Shown here: piece after piece, positions 7,811 through 15,205 of the stretch
Position numbering within the stretch: position 1 is the first letter of the stretch
Layout: each line of letters opens with the position of its first letter
Source of the DNA: Candidatus Segetimicrobium genomatis
GTDB lineage: Bacteria > Sysuimicrobiota > Sysuimicrobiia > Sysuimicrobiales > Kaftiobacteriaceae
Direction: 5' to 3'
NCBI GenBank assembly: GCA_005888595.1
Contig: VBAL01000110.1
Coordinates: 1 to 34,780 of the forward strand
DNA length: 34,780 nt
Program-made: the position numbers and the translations under genes
The notes under the pieces: generated by a model
What the model saw: the letters and a program-made list of their open reading frames with translations, nothing else
Told to the model about the DNA's origin: nothing
Database searches by the model: none

Positions 7811-9352
7811 CTATTTTCTGACGCGGATGCGCACCGTGTGGTATCCCGACGCACCATCCGGGAGCGTCGGAACCTCTCTGGCGTTCTGCACGACGCCAAG
7901 ACCGTCCCGGGCGCGGACTTTCAAGGTGTACTCGCCGGGCGCGGTGGGCGTCCAGAGCGCCGCCCACAACACCCAGGTGAACGGCCCCAGTGGTGGCTTG
8001 ACCTCGGCCGGCCGCCAGGTCCCCCCGCCGTCGGTGCTGTATTCGACGGCCTTGATCCCGCGATCGCCGCCGTACGCCGCACCACCCAGTCCAATCTCAG
8101 CGACGGTCCCGGAGCGCGGCGCGACGGTAAACTCCGACATCGTCTTCACGACGGCTTCGTCACTCCACCCAGACGCCTCCCAGTATCCGCGGAAGTCGTA
8201 GTTGACGACCTCGATCTTGGTGATCCATTTAGGATTCTTCATCCCAAACAACCCGGGGACCAGCAGGCGGACTGGAAAACCGTGCTTAGTCGGCAACGGC
8301 TCGCCGTTCATCTCGTAGGCGAGTAGCGTGGTGGGATGCATGGCGTCGGCGACGGGAATCGCCTCGGAGTATCCGTCCGCACACCGGAACGCCACTTTGA
8401 CCGCGGTGGCGGCCGGGCCTCCCGCGCGCATGAGGACGTCGCGTAACTGCACACCCTTCCACTTCGCGCTGCTGATCAGGTCGCCGCCCACCTCGTTGCT
8501 GATACACTCCAGCGTCTGCACCTGTTCGATCGCCGGCATCGCCCGGAGGTCCTCGAAGCTGAGCCGCACGGGCTTACTGACCAGGCCACCGATGTCCAGC
8601 GACCATTTCGCCACCTCGACAACGGGATCAAACCCGGGTGGATTCTTGCTGACGATATAGAACCGGTCGTTCGGCGTGATCTCCGACGGAAGCCCCTGGA
8701 CGCGCGCGAACAGACTCTGCGCTGCGGCTGTGGCGCGGCGGAGTGCGATCTGCAGCCACTGCGCCGCGGCGCCGCCGGCGGCCGAAGCGATCACCACGGT
8801 CACGGCCCGAGAGAGGAGTTCGCGACGGGTCACTCCCCCGGATGGGGGCGCTCCCGCCGCGGGCCGGCGCGACATCGCCACCATCAGCACGGTATAGAGC
8901 GCGGCAAACAACACGCCGTAGGCGGCCAGTGCCAGCGGCACCGTGTAGGGATTCGCAGCCATGCCTTCGGCGGCCAGCCGTTCCGCGAGATAACGTGACG
9001 CGGGACCAAACGCCAGGACGGCCAGCAGCCCGGTGACGACGACCCATGCACCCACCAGGAGCCGCCCGGCCTTCCACCCGGCCCACCGGGCGATCACGGC
9101 TCCGATCAACCCCAACAGTACGACCAGCCCGGCGAGCATGCCCCAAAACGCCGCGGGCTTGGCGGCGAACTTGAGGCGCACGATCAGGAACGAGAACACC
9201 TGCAATGGAATAAGCCGCATCTGCCGTTCCCAGAGCGCGAGGGCCACCGCAGGGATACGATGCGTAAACCAACCGAAGTACATGGCAATCGCGACGAGGA
9301 GTCCGGCCGCGAGGCCGGCCCAAAACCCTGACCGCGTGGATGACATCGTCAT
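7811..9352 (-). CDS. Membrane-anchored sulfite-oxidase-family molybdoenzyme with internal twin-arginine motif
   Basis: A 513-residue fusion. Residues 1-160 contain four hydrophobic segments (about 8-28, 69-88, 97-117, 138-159). A twin-arginine sequence, VTRRELLSRAV, follows at 174-184 with a fifth hydrophobic stretch (185-200). The oxidoreductase molybdopterin-binding domain spans about 215-400, with the molybdenum-ligand Cys283 in LECISNEVGG, and a C-terminal Mo-co dimerisation domain (about 405-513) follows. The molybdenum domain is probably extracytoplasmic. It is a close paralog of the gene just upstream (shared ITPN-FYIVSKNPPGFDP and GWSDEAVVKTMS). The substrate is unknown: sulfite, methionine sulfoxide and others are handled by this superfamily. 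Shine-Dalgarno is weak (AGGCGG). Confidence 0.88.
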   Translation of the reverse strand: MTMSSTRSGFWAGLAAGLLVAIAMYFGWFTHRIPAVALALWERQMRLIPLQVFSFLIVRLKFAAKPAAFWGMLAGLVVLLGLIGAVIARWAGWKAGRLLVGAWVVVTGLLAVLAFGPASRYLAERLAAEGMAANPYTVPLALAAYGVLFAALYTVLMVAMSRRPAAGAPPSGGVTRRELLSRAVTVVIASAAGGAAAQWLQIALRRATAAAQSLFARVQGLPSEITPNDRFYIVSKNPPGFDPVVEVAKWSLDIGGLVSKPVRLSFEDLRAMPAIEQVQTLECISNEVGGDLISSAKWKGVQLRDVLMRAGGPAATAVKVAFRCADGYSEAIPVADAMHPTTLLAYEMNGEPLPTKHGFPVRLLVPGLFGMKNPKWITKIEVVNYDFRGYWEASGWSDEAVVKTMSEFTVAPRSGTVAEIGLGGAAYGGDRGIKAVEYSTDGGGTWRPAEVKPPLGPFTWVLWAALWTPTAPGEYTLKVRARDGLGVVQNAREVPTLPDGASGYHTVRIRVRK

Positions 9353-9370
9353 GATGAGTATACCGCCTGA

Positions 9371-10420
9371 CTACGCACGGGCGTACACGCGAACGCGGTG
9401 CAGCCCCGACGCGCCGTCCGGCAGCGTGGGAGCTTCATCTGGTGTCTGCCACTCTCCAGTGCCGTCCTGGGCCCGTGCCCGCAGCAGATACGACCCCGGT
9501 CCCGGCGGCGCCCACTCCACTGCCCACAGGACCCAGGTGTGAGGGCCGAACACCGACCTGATCGCGGCCGGCAGCCAAGTGCGGCCGTCATCGAAGGAAT
9601 ACTCGACCGCGCGGACTCCGCGCTTGCCCGCATAGGCCACACCGCCCAGCTGCGTGGGCTGGCCCGTGGGGAGGATTGCTCCGGAGTTCGGCGTGGTGAA
9701 CTTGGACATTGTCTTCACCACTGCCTCGTCGCTCCAGCCCCGCTGCTCCCAGTACCCTAGGAAGTGGTCGACGGGCTCGATGCGTGTAATCCACTTTGGA
9801 TTCTTCATGCCGTACAACCCGCCGACCAGCAGCCGCGCGGGAAACCCATGCTTGGACGGAAGCCGCTCACCGTTCATCTCGTAGGCCAGCAATGTATCCG
9901 GGTGCAGGGCGTCGCTCATCAGGATCGCCGTGCTATAGCCGTCCGCACAGTGGAACGCCAGCTTCCTGGTGTTAGTGTCTGCTCCGGCCATCTCCAGAAT
10001 CGCGCGCAGCGGCACCCCTCGCCACTTCGCGTTGCTGATGAGATTCCCACCGACTTCGTTGCTGATGCACTCCAACGTATGGTCCCGCTGCACCGATGGC
10101 AGCGCGACGAGCTCACGGTACGTGAGCCGTAGGGGCTGTGTGCGGCCGGCGACCTCCAATCGCCAGAGCGCCGCATCCAGGTCTGGGTCGAACCCCGGCG
10201 GGTTCTTGCTGACGATGTAGAAGTCACTGTTGGGAGTGATCTCCGCCGGGAGCCCGCGCACGTCCACCCCTTGCGCCTGGGCGAAACGCTGCCCCCCTCC
10301 GGCACGCAGCCACTGAGCCAGCGCCGGGCCTGCGAGCGCGCCCGCGGCCATGACCGCCGACCGCCGCAGAAGTTCACGCCGGGTCAGTGCGGGTGCATCG
10401 TGATCCGACCGGCTGGGCAC
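9371..10420 (-). CDS. Tat-exported sulfite-oxidase-family molybdoenzyme
   Basis: About 349 residues. The start is GTG at 10418-10420, preceded by GGGAG 10 bases upstream and 7 bases after the previous stop. The frame stays open further upstream but would overlap that gene. Seen: a Tat signal with TRRELLRRS (about residues 13-21) and a hydrophobic AVMAAGALAGPALAQ; a molybdopterin domain with the ligand Cys118 in LECISNEVGG; GYGMKNPKWITRIE-type conserved blocks; and a C-terminal Mo-co dimerisation domain. It is a tandem paralog of the downstream membrane-anchored protein but has no transmembrane domain. It is predicted to act outside the cytoplasmic membrane. Substrate unknown. Confidence 0.88.
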   Translation of the reverse strand: MPSRSDHDAPALTRRELLRRSAVMAAGALAGPALAQWLRAGGGQRFAQAQGVDVRGLPAEITPNSDFYIVSKNPPGFDPDLDAALWRLEVAGRTQPLRLTYRELVALPSVQRDHTLECISNEVGGNLISNAKWRGVPLRAILEMAGADTNTRKLAFHCADGYSTAILMSDALHPDTLLAYEMNGERLPSKHGFPARLLVGGLYGMKNPKWITRIEPVDHFLGYWEQRGWSDEAVVKTMSKFTTPNSGAILPTGQPTQLGGVAYAGKRGVRAVEYSFDDGRTWLPAAIRSVFGPHTWVLWAVEWAPPGPGSYLLRARAQDGTGEWQTPDEAPTLPDGASGLHRVRVYARA

Positions 10421-10427
10421 GTCCGCG

Positions 10428-11024
10428 CTACTCCCAGGGGGAGGAGTAGCGTTCCTCCTTCCACGGGTCGGCATGATTATGGTAGCCGTTGCGCTCCCAG
10501 AAACCGCGCCGGTCTTTTGCCAGCAGCTCCACGCCGCGGACCCACTTCGCGCTCTTCCAGAAATACAGACGAGGCACCACCAGGCGCAGCGGCCAGCCAT
10601 GCTCGGGCGTCAGGTCCCGCCCGTCGGCCCGATAGGCGAACAGCGCGTCATCGGACAGCAGATACTCCAGCGGGAGGTTGGCCTCGTAGCCCTGCTCGGC
10701 GTGCACCATGACAAACGTTGCGTCCGGTTTCGGCTTCGCCAGCGCCAGCACCGCTTTGGCCGGGACGCCTTCGAAGTTGACATCCAGCTTGCTCCATGCG
10801 GTCACGCAGTGGATGTCAGACCGCAGCGTGGTTTTCGGGAGCCCGACGAACTCCTGGTAGGTCAGACGCACCGGCTGTTCCACCAACCCCCAGATCTTGA
10901 AATCCCACTGTCCGGGATCGAACCGAGGAATGCTGCCGGCATGAAGCACCGGCCACTTTTCGGTCAGATACTGCCCCGGGGGCAATCGGTCTTTCCCGTC
11001 CTGGCGCGTCGCGCGTTCCTTCAT
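10428..11024 (-). CDS. Sulfite-oxidase-like molybdopterin oxidoreductase, cytoplasmic type
   Basis: A 198-residue single-domain member of the molybdopterin-binding oxidoreductase family (COG2041-like). The molybdenum-ligand Cys is Cys73 in IHCVTAWSKLD, followed by GVPAKAVL, EHGWPLRLVVPRLYFWKSAKW and a C-terminal GFWERNGYHNHADPW. There is no signal peptide and no dimerisation domain, unlike its two neighbours. ATG at 11022-11024 has AGGAGG 5-6 bases upstream. It is first of three tandem molybdoenzyme genes and ends 7 bases before the next start. It may be a partner or an independent enzyme; no heme domain is present, so electrons must pass to a separate carrier. Confidence 0.88.
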   Translation of the reverse strand: MKERATRQDGKDRLPPGQYLTEKWPVLHAGSIPRFDPGQWDFKIWGLVEQPVRLTYQEFVGLPKTTLRSDIHCVTAWSKLDVNFEGVPAKAVLALAKPKPDATFVMVHAEQGYEANLPLEYLLSDDALFAYRADGRDLTPEHGWPLRLVVPRLYFWKSAKWVRGVELLAKDRRGFWERNGYHNHADPWKEERYSSPWE

Positions 11025-11088
11025 GTGGTCCTCCTCTGCCCCTCACTATGCTACGAAGGTTGTGTAAAAGTCCCGTAAACCGAAGCAA

Positions 11089-11148
11089 GGGAGCACCGTC
11101 CTCGCTCCCCTGCCGACTCGCCTTCCCAGCTCGCCTACTCGCTGGGGG
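11089..11148. repeat. Degraded short-word repeat and hairpin after nuoC (locus L, candidate)
   Basis: GGGAGC (11089-11094) and GCTCCC (11104-11109) form a 6-bp stem with a 9-base loop. Next to it, CTCGC-type words recur irregularly up to the nuoC stop at 11149 (about every 8-9 bp). It looks like a one-armed or decayed member of the dyad family, or a weak terminator. No T-run follows on the minus strand. Confidence 0.4.
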
Positions 11149-11820
11149 TTAAACCCGCTCTCCCAGCCCGAGGCCTTCTGCGTCCTTCTGTCGCTCTTTG
11201 GCGACCTCCACCAGCCACGGCGGGTCCTGGTAGACGTAGTCCTTGCGGAGGGGATGCCCGACCCAATCGTCGGTCATCATGATGCGGCGTAGGTTGGGGT
11301 GCCCGTCGAAGGTGATCCCCAGCAGGTCGTAGGCTTCGCGCTCGTGCCAGTTGGCGCCATCCCACACCCCGCTGACCGAGGGAATGTGGGCATCGTCGCG
11401 CGGAATGCGCACCTTGAGAGCAAGTTCCTGTCGTGTCTGGTGCGAGTACAGATGGTAGAGCACTTCCAGCTCGTTGCGGTCCGGCCAGTCAACGGCGCTG
11501 ACGCAAGAGAGGTACGTCAGCCCGAACCCAGGATCCCTGGCGAGCGTCGTACACACGGGCAGTAGCTTCTCCCGCGGCACATAGACGCCTGGGGTCAGGT
11601 ACTGCGGCGGCACCTCGTGCGCGGGACGGCGCGGCGCGGCCGGCGTACTCTCCGGCACCGCCGTACCCTGCTCACCGGACCCGGTCCCCGGTCCCTGGTC
11701 CCTGGTCCCTGCGGGTTCCGTGCCCGCCCGCGGGAAGAGTTCTACGTCGGGGAAAACGGCTTTCAGCTTTTCCGCCAGCGCCCAACTCATCTTCCCACCC
11801 CGGGCCTTACAAAGCTCCAT
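11149..11820 (-). CDS. nuoC: NADH-quinone oxidoreductase subunit C (30 kDa)
   Basis: NuoC is a cofactor-free subunit of the peripheral arm that packs against NuoD near the quinone site. Seen: the 30-kDa signature WHEREAYDLLGITFDGHPNL, then RRIMMTDDW and HPLRKDY. N-terminal MSWALAEKLKAVFPDVE is typical, so the ATG at 11790 may be the real start; the one at 11820 adds ten residues and starts 16 bases after the nuoI stop. Odd: residues about 37-48 (Gly/Pro/Asp/Gln-rich) are encoded by five copies of a 7-bp repeat (AGGGACC), a linker between the N-terminal helix and the domain. The gene is placed after nuoI rather than between nuoB and nuoD. Confidence 0.93.
   Translation of the reverse strand: MELCKARGGKMSWALAEKLKAVFPDVELFPRAGTEPAGTRDQGPGTGSGEQGTAVPESTPAAPRRPAHEVPPQYLTPGVYVPREKLLPVCTTLARDPGFGLTYLSCVSAVDWPDRNELEVLYHLYSHQTRQELALKVRIPRDDAHIPSVSGVWDGANWHEREAYDLLGITFDGHPNLRRIMMTDDWVGHPLRKDYVYQDPPWLVEVAKERQKDAEGLGLGERV
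11677..11711. repeat. Heptamer tandem repeat inside nuoC (locus M)
   Basis: Five near-perfect copies of the 7-bp word GGTCCCT (plus strand; AGGGACC on the coding strand) lie in-frame within nuoC and encode a Gly/Pro-rich linker at residues about 37-48. No inverted partner arm is present. The word is like those of the intergenic dyads. Confidence 0.75.
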
Positions 11821-11835
11821 TTCTCGCGCATCGAT

Positions 11836-12342
11836 TCATCGCCTCACTTTCACGATGCCGGTGGCGATCGGTTCCTTGGGCGTGGCGCGGTGGAGGTCGT
11901 CCAGGTCATAGAGCAGGTTGGCCCGGTTGTAGGTACTGGCCTCGTAGTGCGGGACGAAGACAATGGCCTCCGTCGGGCAGACCTCCACGCACAGCCCGCA
12001 ATAGCAGCACTTGTCCATCTCGATATCGAAACGCGTCAGCAGGCGGTCCTTGGCCTTCCCGGTCGCCTCGATATGAATGCAGCGATCGGGGCAGACCCGC
12101 TCACACTGGAAACAGATAATGCACTTGTCGTTGTCGGTCTCGGGGTCGATCGGCAGCGCCAGCAGGCCATGCCAGCGCGGTGACACGTTCAGCTTCTGCA
12201 GCGGGTACGAGACCGTGACCTTGGGCTCGAACATCGCCCGCAGGGTGGATTTGAGACCGACGACCAGCCCCACCAGTCCCGCCACGATCCGGACCATCCG
12301 CGATCGCCTGCCGTCGGAGTGGGGCATCATCTCGGCGCTCAT
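11836..12342 (-). CDS. nuoI: NADH-quinone oxidoreductase subunit I (2x[4Fe-4S])
   Basis: NuoI carries clusters N6a and N6b, which pass electrons to N2 in NuoB. 168 residues. Seen: an amphipathic N-terminal helix (about 15-35, membrane-edge contact) and two ferredoxin motifs, C74-C77-C80-C84P (CIICFQCERVCP) and C112-C115-C118-C122P (CYCGLCVEVCP), then PHYEASTYNRANLLYD. The frame is open upstream to 12618, but that overlaps nuoD. ATG at 12340-12342 overlaps the nuoD stop (ATGA), which is the natural coupled start. All eight cysteine ligands are present. Confidence 0.95.
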   Translation of the reverse strand: MSAEMMPHSDGRRSRMVRIVAGLVGLVVGLKSTLRAMFEPKVTVSYPLQKLNVSPRWHGLLALPIDPETDNDKCIICFQCERVCPDRCIHIEATGKAKDRLLTRFDIEMDKCCYCGLCVEVCPTEAIVFVPHYEASTYNRANLLYDLDDLHRATPKEPIATGIVKVRR

Positions 12343-13442
12343 CGGTCCACGTCGGACAGCACGATATCGATGCTGCCCAGGATCGCGATCACATCGGCGA
12401 CCTTCCACCCACGCATCATCTCGGTCAGGGCGTACAGATTGGAGAATGCCGGCGCGCGGATCTTCACGCGGTACGGCCTGTCGGCGCCGTCGCTGACCAG
12501 GTAGATGCCCAGGTCGCCGCGGGGAGACTCCGTGCGAGCATACACCTCGCCCTTGGGCAGCCGCAGCGTGACGGCCACCTTGGAGCGGATCTCCCCCGCC
12601 GGCAGGCGCTCCAGACACTGCCGGATGATGCGCACGCTCTGCCGCATCTCCTCCAGCCGTACCAGATACCGCGCGTAACAGTCACCCTCGGAGCGCACCG
12701 GGATGTCGAACTCCACCCGCTCGTAGACCTCGTAGGGATGGGCCTTGCGGACGTCATAGGCGAGCCCCGACGCCCGGGCCACCGGGCCTGAGGCACCCAT
12801 GGCGATCGCCGTATCCAGAGGAAGCACTCCCACGCCCTGCGTGCGGGCCAGGAAGATCGGATTCCCGGTGAGCAGCTCGTCATATTCCGGCAGCCGGTCC
12901 AGGAAGTAGTCGCAAAACTCCTCACAGCGGTCGGTCCATCCCTCGGGGAGGTCCTCGAACACCCCGCCGATGCGGAAGTACACGTGGTGCAGCCGGCCGC
13001 CGGTCGCCGATTCAAACAAATCCATGATACGCTCGCGCTCGCGCATCGCCCACAGGAAGGCGGTGAACGCGCCCAGATCGATGCCGAACGTCCCCAGCCA
13101 GATCAGGTGGCTGCTGATCCGCTGCAGCTCCAGCATGATCGTGCGGATGTACCGGGCGCGTTCAGGCACCTCGATCTTGCCCAGCCGTTCGCAGGCCAGG
13201 ACCCATACCTCCTCGTTGGCCATCGCCGAGAGGTAATCCATCCCGCGGTCGACCAGCGCGATATTTTGGAGGTAGGTGCGGTTCTCCATCATCTTCTCGA
13301 CGGAGGAGTGCAAGTAGCCGATGTCAGGCTGTACGTCCACGACGTTCTCGCCGTCGAGGGTGACCACCATGCGCAACACCCCGTGGGTGCTGGGGTGCTG
13401 GGGTCCCATGTTCAGCATGAGCTCTTCAGTTCTCAATGCCAC
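12339..13442 (-). CDS. nuoD: NADH-quinone oxidoreductase subunit D (49 kDa)
   Basis: NuoD forms the quinone pocket with NuoB. About 368 residues. Seen: ALRTEELMLNMGPQHPSTHG at the N-terminus, DIGYLHSSVEKMMENRTY, GIDLGAFTAFLWAMRERE and the C-terminal GSIDIVLSDVDR. The CxxC pairs that bind nickel in group 4 hydrogenases are absent, so this is a Nuo, not a hydrogenase, subunit. The frame runs up to 13466, but the extra residues lie next to the repeat dyad. GTG at 13440-13442, with GGAGG 11 bases upstream, gives the normal N-terminus. The stop overlaps the nuoI start. Confidence 0.95.
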   Translation of the reverse strand: MALRTEELMLNMGPQHPSTHGVLRMVVTLDGENVVDVQPDIGYLHSSVEKMMENRTYLQNIALVDRGMDYLSAMANEEVWVLACERLGKIEVPERARYIRTIMLELQRISSHLIWLGTFGIDLGAFTAFLWAMRERERIMDLFESATGGRLHHVYFRIGGVFEDLPEGWTDRCEEFCDYFLDRLPEYDELLTGNPIFLARTQGVGVLPLDTAIAMGASGPVARASGLAYDVRKAHPYEVYERVEFDIPVRSEGDCYARYLVRLEEMRQSVRIIRQCLERLPAGEIRSKVAVTLRLPKGEVYARTESPRGDLGIYLVSDGADRPYRVKIRAPAFSNLYALTEMMRGWKVADVIAILGSIDIVLSDVDR

Positions 13443-13461
13443 GAGTGTGCATCCCTCCGCT

Positions 13462-13547
13462 GTCAACGTCTGTCGCGTCTCTTGCGTCCATCGCCTCTAG
13501 TGCGTCCGCCAGGGCTCACGCAAAAAACGCAATAGACGCGAGAGACG
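13462..13547. repeat. Inverted short-tandem-repeat dyad, 9-bp word (locus C)
   Basis: Left arm 13462-13509 repeats GCGTCTNTT-like 9-mers about 5 times. Right arm 13517-13547 repeats the reverse complement (ACGCRANAG) about 3 times. The spacer is only about 8 bp. It starts 7 bases after the nuoB stop (13555) and ends before the nuoD Shine-Dalgarno. Confidence 0.83.
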
Positions 13548-13554
13548 TTTCCGG

Positions 13555-14130
13555 TTACGCCTGTGTGGCCGCGGCGGCGGCTCTCGCGATCCGCCGGCGC
13601 AGGAACGGTTCCTTTTTGATCTTGTCCTGGAGATTGAGCAAGCCTTCGATCAGCGCCTCCGGCCGCGGAGGCCAACCCGGCACGTAGACGTCCACCGGGA
13701 TCACCTGGTCGATGCCCTTCAGGATCGAGTAGTTATCGTAATAGAACGGCCCCCCACAGGTCGCGCACGAACCCATGGAAATCACGTACTTTGGCTCGGG
13801 CATCTGTTCCCACAGGCGGCGCACGATCGGCGCGATCTTGATCGTGGCCCGTCCGGCCACGATGATGCAGTCGGCCTGCCGGGGAGTGGCCCGGGGGATG
13901 ATGCCCATCCGGTCCATGTCGAAGCGGGTCGCATACGCCTGCATCATTTCGATGGCGCAGCAGGCCAGTCCGAAGGTGAGCGGCCACACCGAAGCGGCCC
14001 GCCCCCAGTTCAGGACTTCCTCTACCTTGGTGAGAATCACACCCCCGCCAGGCAGCGCGTCGATGACCTCCAGCGCCTTGTCGAGTGGCAACACCTGGCT
14101 GCGGGGGACGTATTGGGGCTCGGTGGGCAC
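13555..14130 (-). CDS. nuoB: NADH-quinone oxidoreductase subunit B, with an altered N2 ligand
   Basis: NuoB normally holds the terminal [4Fe-4S] cluster N2, which reduces quinone. 191 residues. Seen: the tandem Cys57-Cys58 in [10 protein letters not shown], Cys122 in MGSCATCGG, and [12 protein letters not shown] where the family has VPGCPPRPEA. The fourth N2 ligand is therefore Trp153 (codon TGG, 13672-13674). An extra cysteine, Cys125, sits three residues after Cys122 and could replace it, or the base may be an error. The start is GTG at 14128-14130, with GGAGG 8 bases upstream. A promoter lies at 14236-14264. First gene of the nuoB-D-I-C cluster. Confidence 0.93.
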   Translation of the reverse strand: MPTEPQYVPRSQVLPLDKALEVIDALPGGGVILTKVEEVLNWGRAASVWPLTFGLACCAIEMMQAYATRFDMDRMGIIPRATPRQADCIIVAGRATIKIAPIVRRLWEQMPEPKYVISMGSCATCGGPFYYDNYSILKGIDQVIPVDVYVPGWPPRPEALIEGLLNLQDKIKKEPFLRRRIARAAAAATQA

Positions 14131-14235
14131 GCGTCATGCCTCCTCGTAGACAGCGCCGGGTCGCCTGTTGGTACGGCGGCGCGGCGGTGATGTCCTGCCC
14201 GAGGTCGTCGCCGTCCGCCTCCGGCTCTCACTGTG

Positions 14236-14264
14236 ATGATACGGTCAGGAAAAATCTACGTCAA
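14236..14264 (-). promoter_or_regulatory. Sigma-70-type promoter of nuoBDIC
   Basis: Minus strand: -35 TTGACG (14259-14264), a 17-bp spacer and -10 TATCAT (14236-14241). It leaves a leader of about 100 bases before the nuoB GTG at 14130. It diverges from the arsR-like promoter at 14311-14339, with about 47 bp between the two -35 elements. Confidence 0.68.
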
Positions 14265-14310
14265 ATCTCAATCTCTTCGAGCAGCGGGCATCGAGAGGCA
14301 ATTATGTTAG

Positions 14311-14339
14311 TTGACACTTACGTAAGTCTATGATTAAAT
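14311..14339 (+). promoter_or_regulatory. Promoter of the arsR-like operon, with a palindromic operator in its spacer
   Basis: -35 TTGACA (14311-14316), a 17-bp spacer and -10 TTAAAT (14334-14339). The 12-bp perfect palindrome ACTTACGTAAGT (14316-14327) sits between the two hexamers, a standard place for an ArsR-family operator that blocks RNA polymerase. The ATG at 14347 is at the expected transcription start, so the message is probably leaderless. Confidence 0.72.
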
Positions 14340-14346
14340 AACGGCC

Positions 14347-14670
14347 ATGGAACCCGCGATGAAAGCGATCGCCGAGCCGCGCCGGCGCGAAATCCTGCGC
14401 CTGATCTGGGCCCGGGAACTACCGGCCGGACGAATCGCCTCGCACTTTGCGGTCACGCGTCCTGCGATTTCGCAGCACCTGCGGGTGCTCAAGGAGGCAG
14501 GGCTGGTGAGCGAACGCCGGGATGGCACGCGCCGCCTCTATCGCGCCAGACCCGACACCGTTGCCGAAGTGCGGCGGTTCCTGGAGGCATTCTGGGACGA
14601 GGATCTGCAACGTCTGAAGCAGGAAGCGGAAGCTGAGGAGCGCCGAAAGCGGAATCGCCGCCGGCGGTAA
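14347..14670 (+). CDS. ArsR-family winged-helix repressor
   Basis: 107 residues. Seen: MKAIAEPRRREILRLI, a recognition helix region with FAVTRPAISQHLRVLKEAG (about 36-54), then a wing (VSERRDGTRRLYRA) and a basic tail rich in Arg and Glu. There is no ArsR cysteine metal site. This subgroup, followed by an SRPBCC (AHSA1) protein, is common and usually autoregulated. The palindrome inside its own promoter (14316-14327) fits that. ATG at 14347 lies about 7 bases after the -10, without room for a Shine-Dalgarno, so leaderless translation is likely. The inducer is unknown. Confidence 0.92.
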   Translation: MEPAMKAIAEPRRREILRLIWARELPAGRIASHFAVTRPAISQHLRVLKEAGLVSERRDGTRRLYRARPDTVAEVRRFLEAFWDEDLQRLKQEAEAEERRKRNRRRR

Positions 14671-14703
14671 ACGAAACCAGACTCTGGAGGAGGGGATCCG
14701 CAG

Positions 14704-15171
14704 ATGACGGTTGAGGAACGCAGCGCCATCAGGCGTGAGGTGCGTGTGGGGGCGAGGCCGGAAACTATCTTTGCCTTGCTCACCGATCCGGCCAAGTACG
14801 TGCGGTGGAAGGGTGCGGTGGCCACGCTGGATCCGCGACCCGGCGGGGTCTACCGCGTACAGTTCAATAGCCGCGACATTGCCCGCGGGACGTACGTCGA
14901 AGTGGTGCCCTTTCGCCGAGTGATCTTCACCTGGGGCTGGGAGGGGGGCAAGGAGGGTACCAGTCCCGTGCCGCCGGGCTCGAGCACCGTCGAGATCACC
15001 CTCACCCCTGATGGGGATGGGACGATCGTGCGGCTGGTGCACCGGGACCTGCCCGAGGAAGCGCGCGACAAACACATGCAAGGCTGGGAGTTGTATCTGA
15101 ACCGGCTGGCGATCACTGCTTCAGGCGGCGACCCGGGGCCGGATCCCAACCAGGAGGCAGGCAAGATGTAA
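14704..15171 (+). CDS. SRPBCC (AHSA1-like) domain protein
   Basis: 155 residues forming one START/Bet v1-like domain: an N-terminal strand with IRREVRVGARPETIFALLTD, then YVRWKGAVATLDPRPGGVYRV, VEVVPFRRVIFTWGWEG and a C-terminal helix around GWELYLNRLA. Members bind hydrophobic ligands or help Hsp90; the actual role is unknown. ATG at 14704 has GGAGGAGG about 10 bases upstream. It lies 33 bp after the arsR-like gene and is probably co-transcribed with it and the VOC protein. Confidence 0.9.
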   Translation: MTVEERSAIRREVRVGARPETIFALLTDPAKYVRWKGAVATLDPRPGGVYRVQFNSRDIARGTYVEVVPFRRVIFTWGWEGGKEGTSPVPPGSSTVEITLTPDGDGTIVRLVHRDLPEEARDKHMQGWELYLNRLAITASGGDPGPDPNQEAGKM

Positions 15172-15205
15172 GGAAGAAATTCATCCTATCACGGAGGTGG
15201 TTGGA

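Noticed and set aside
11149-14130. Group 4 [NiFe] hydrogenase instead of Nuo
   Set aside because: NuoD lacks the CxxC nickel-binding pairs and has the QHPSTHG and SDVDR features of complex I.
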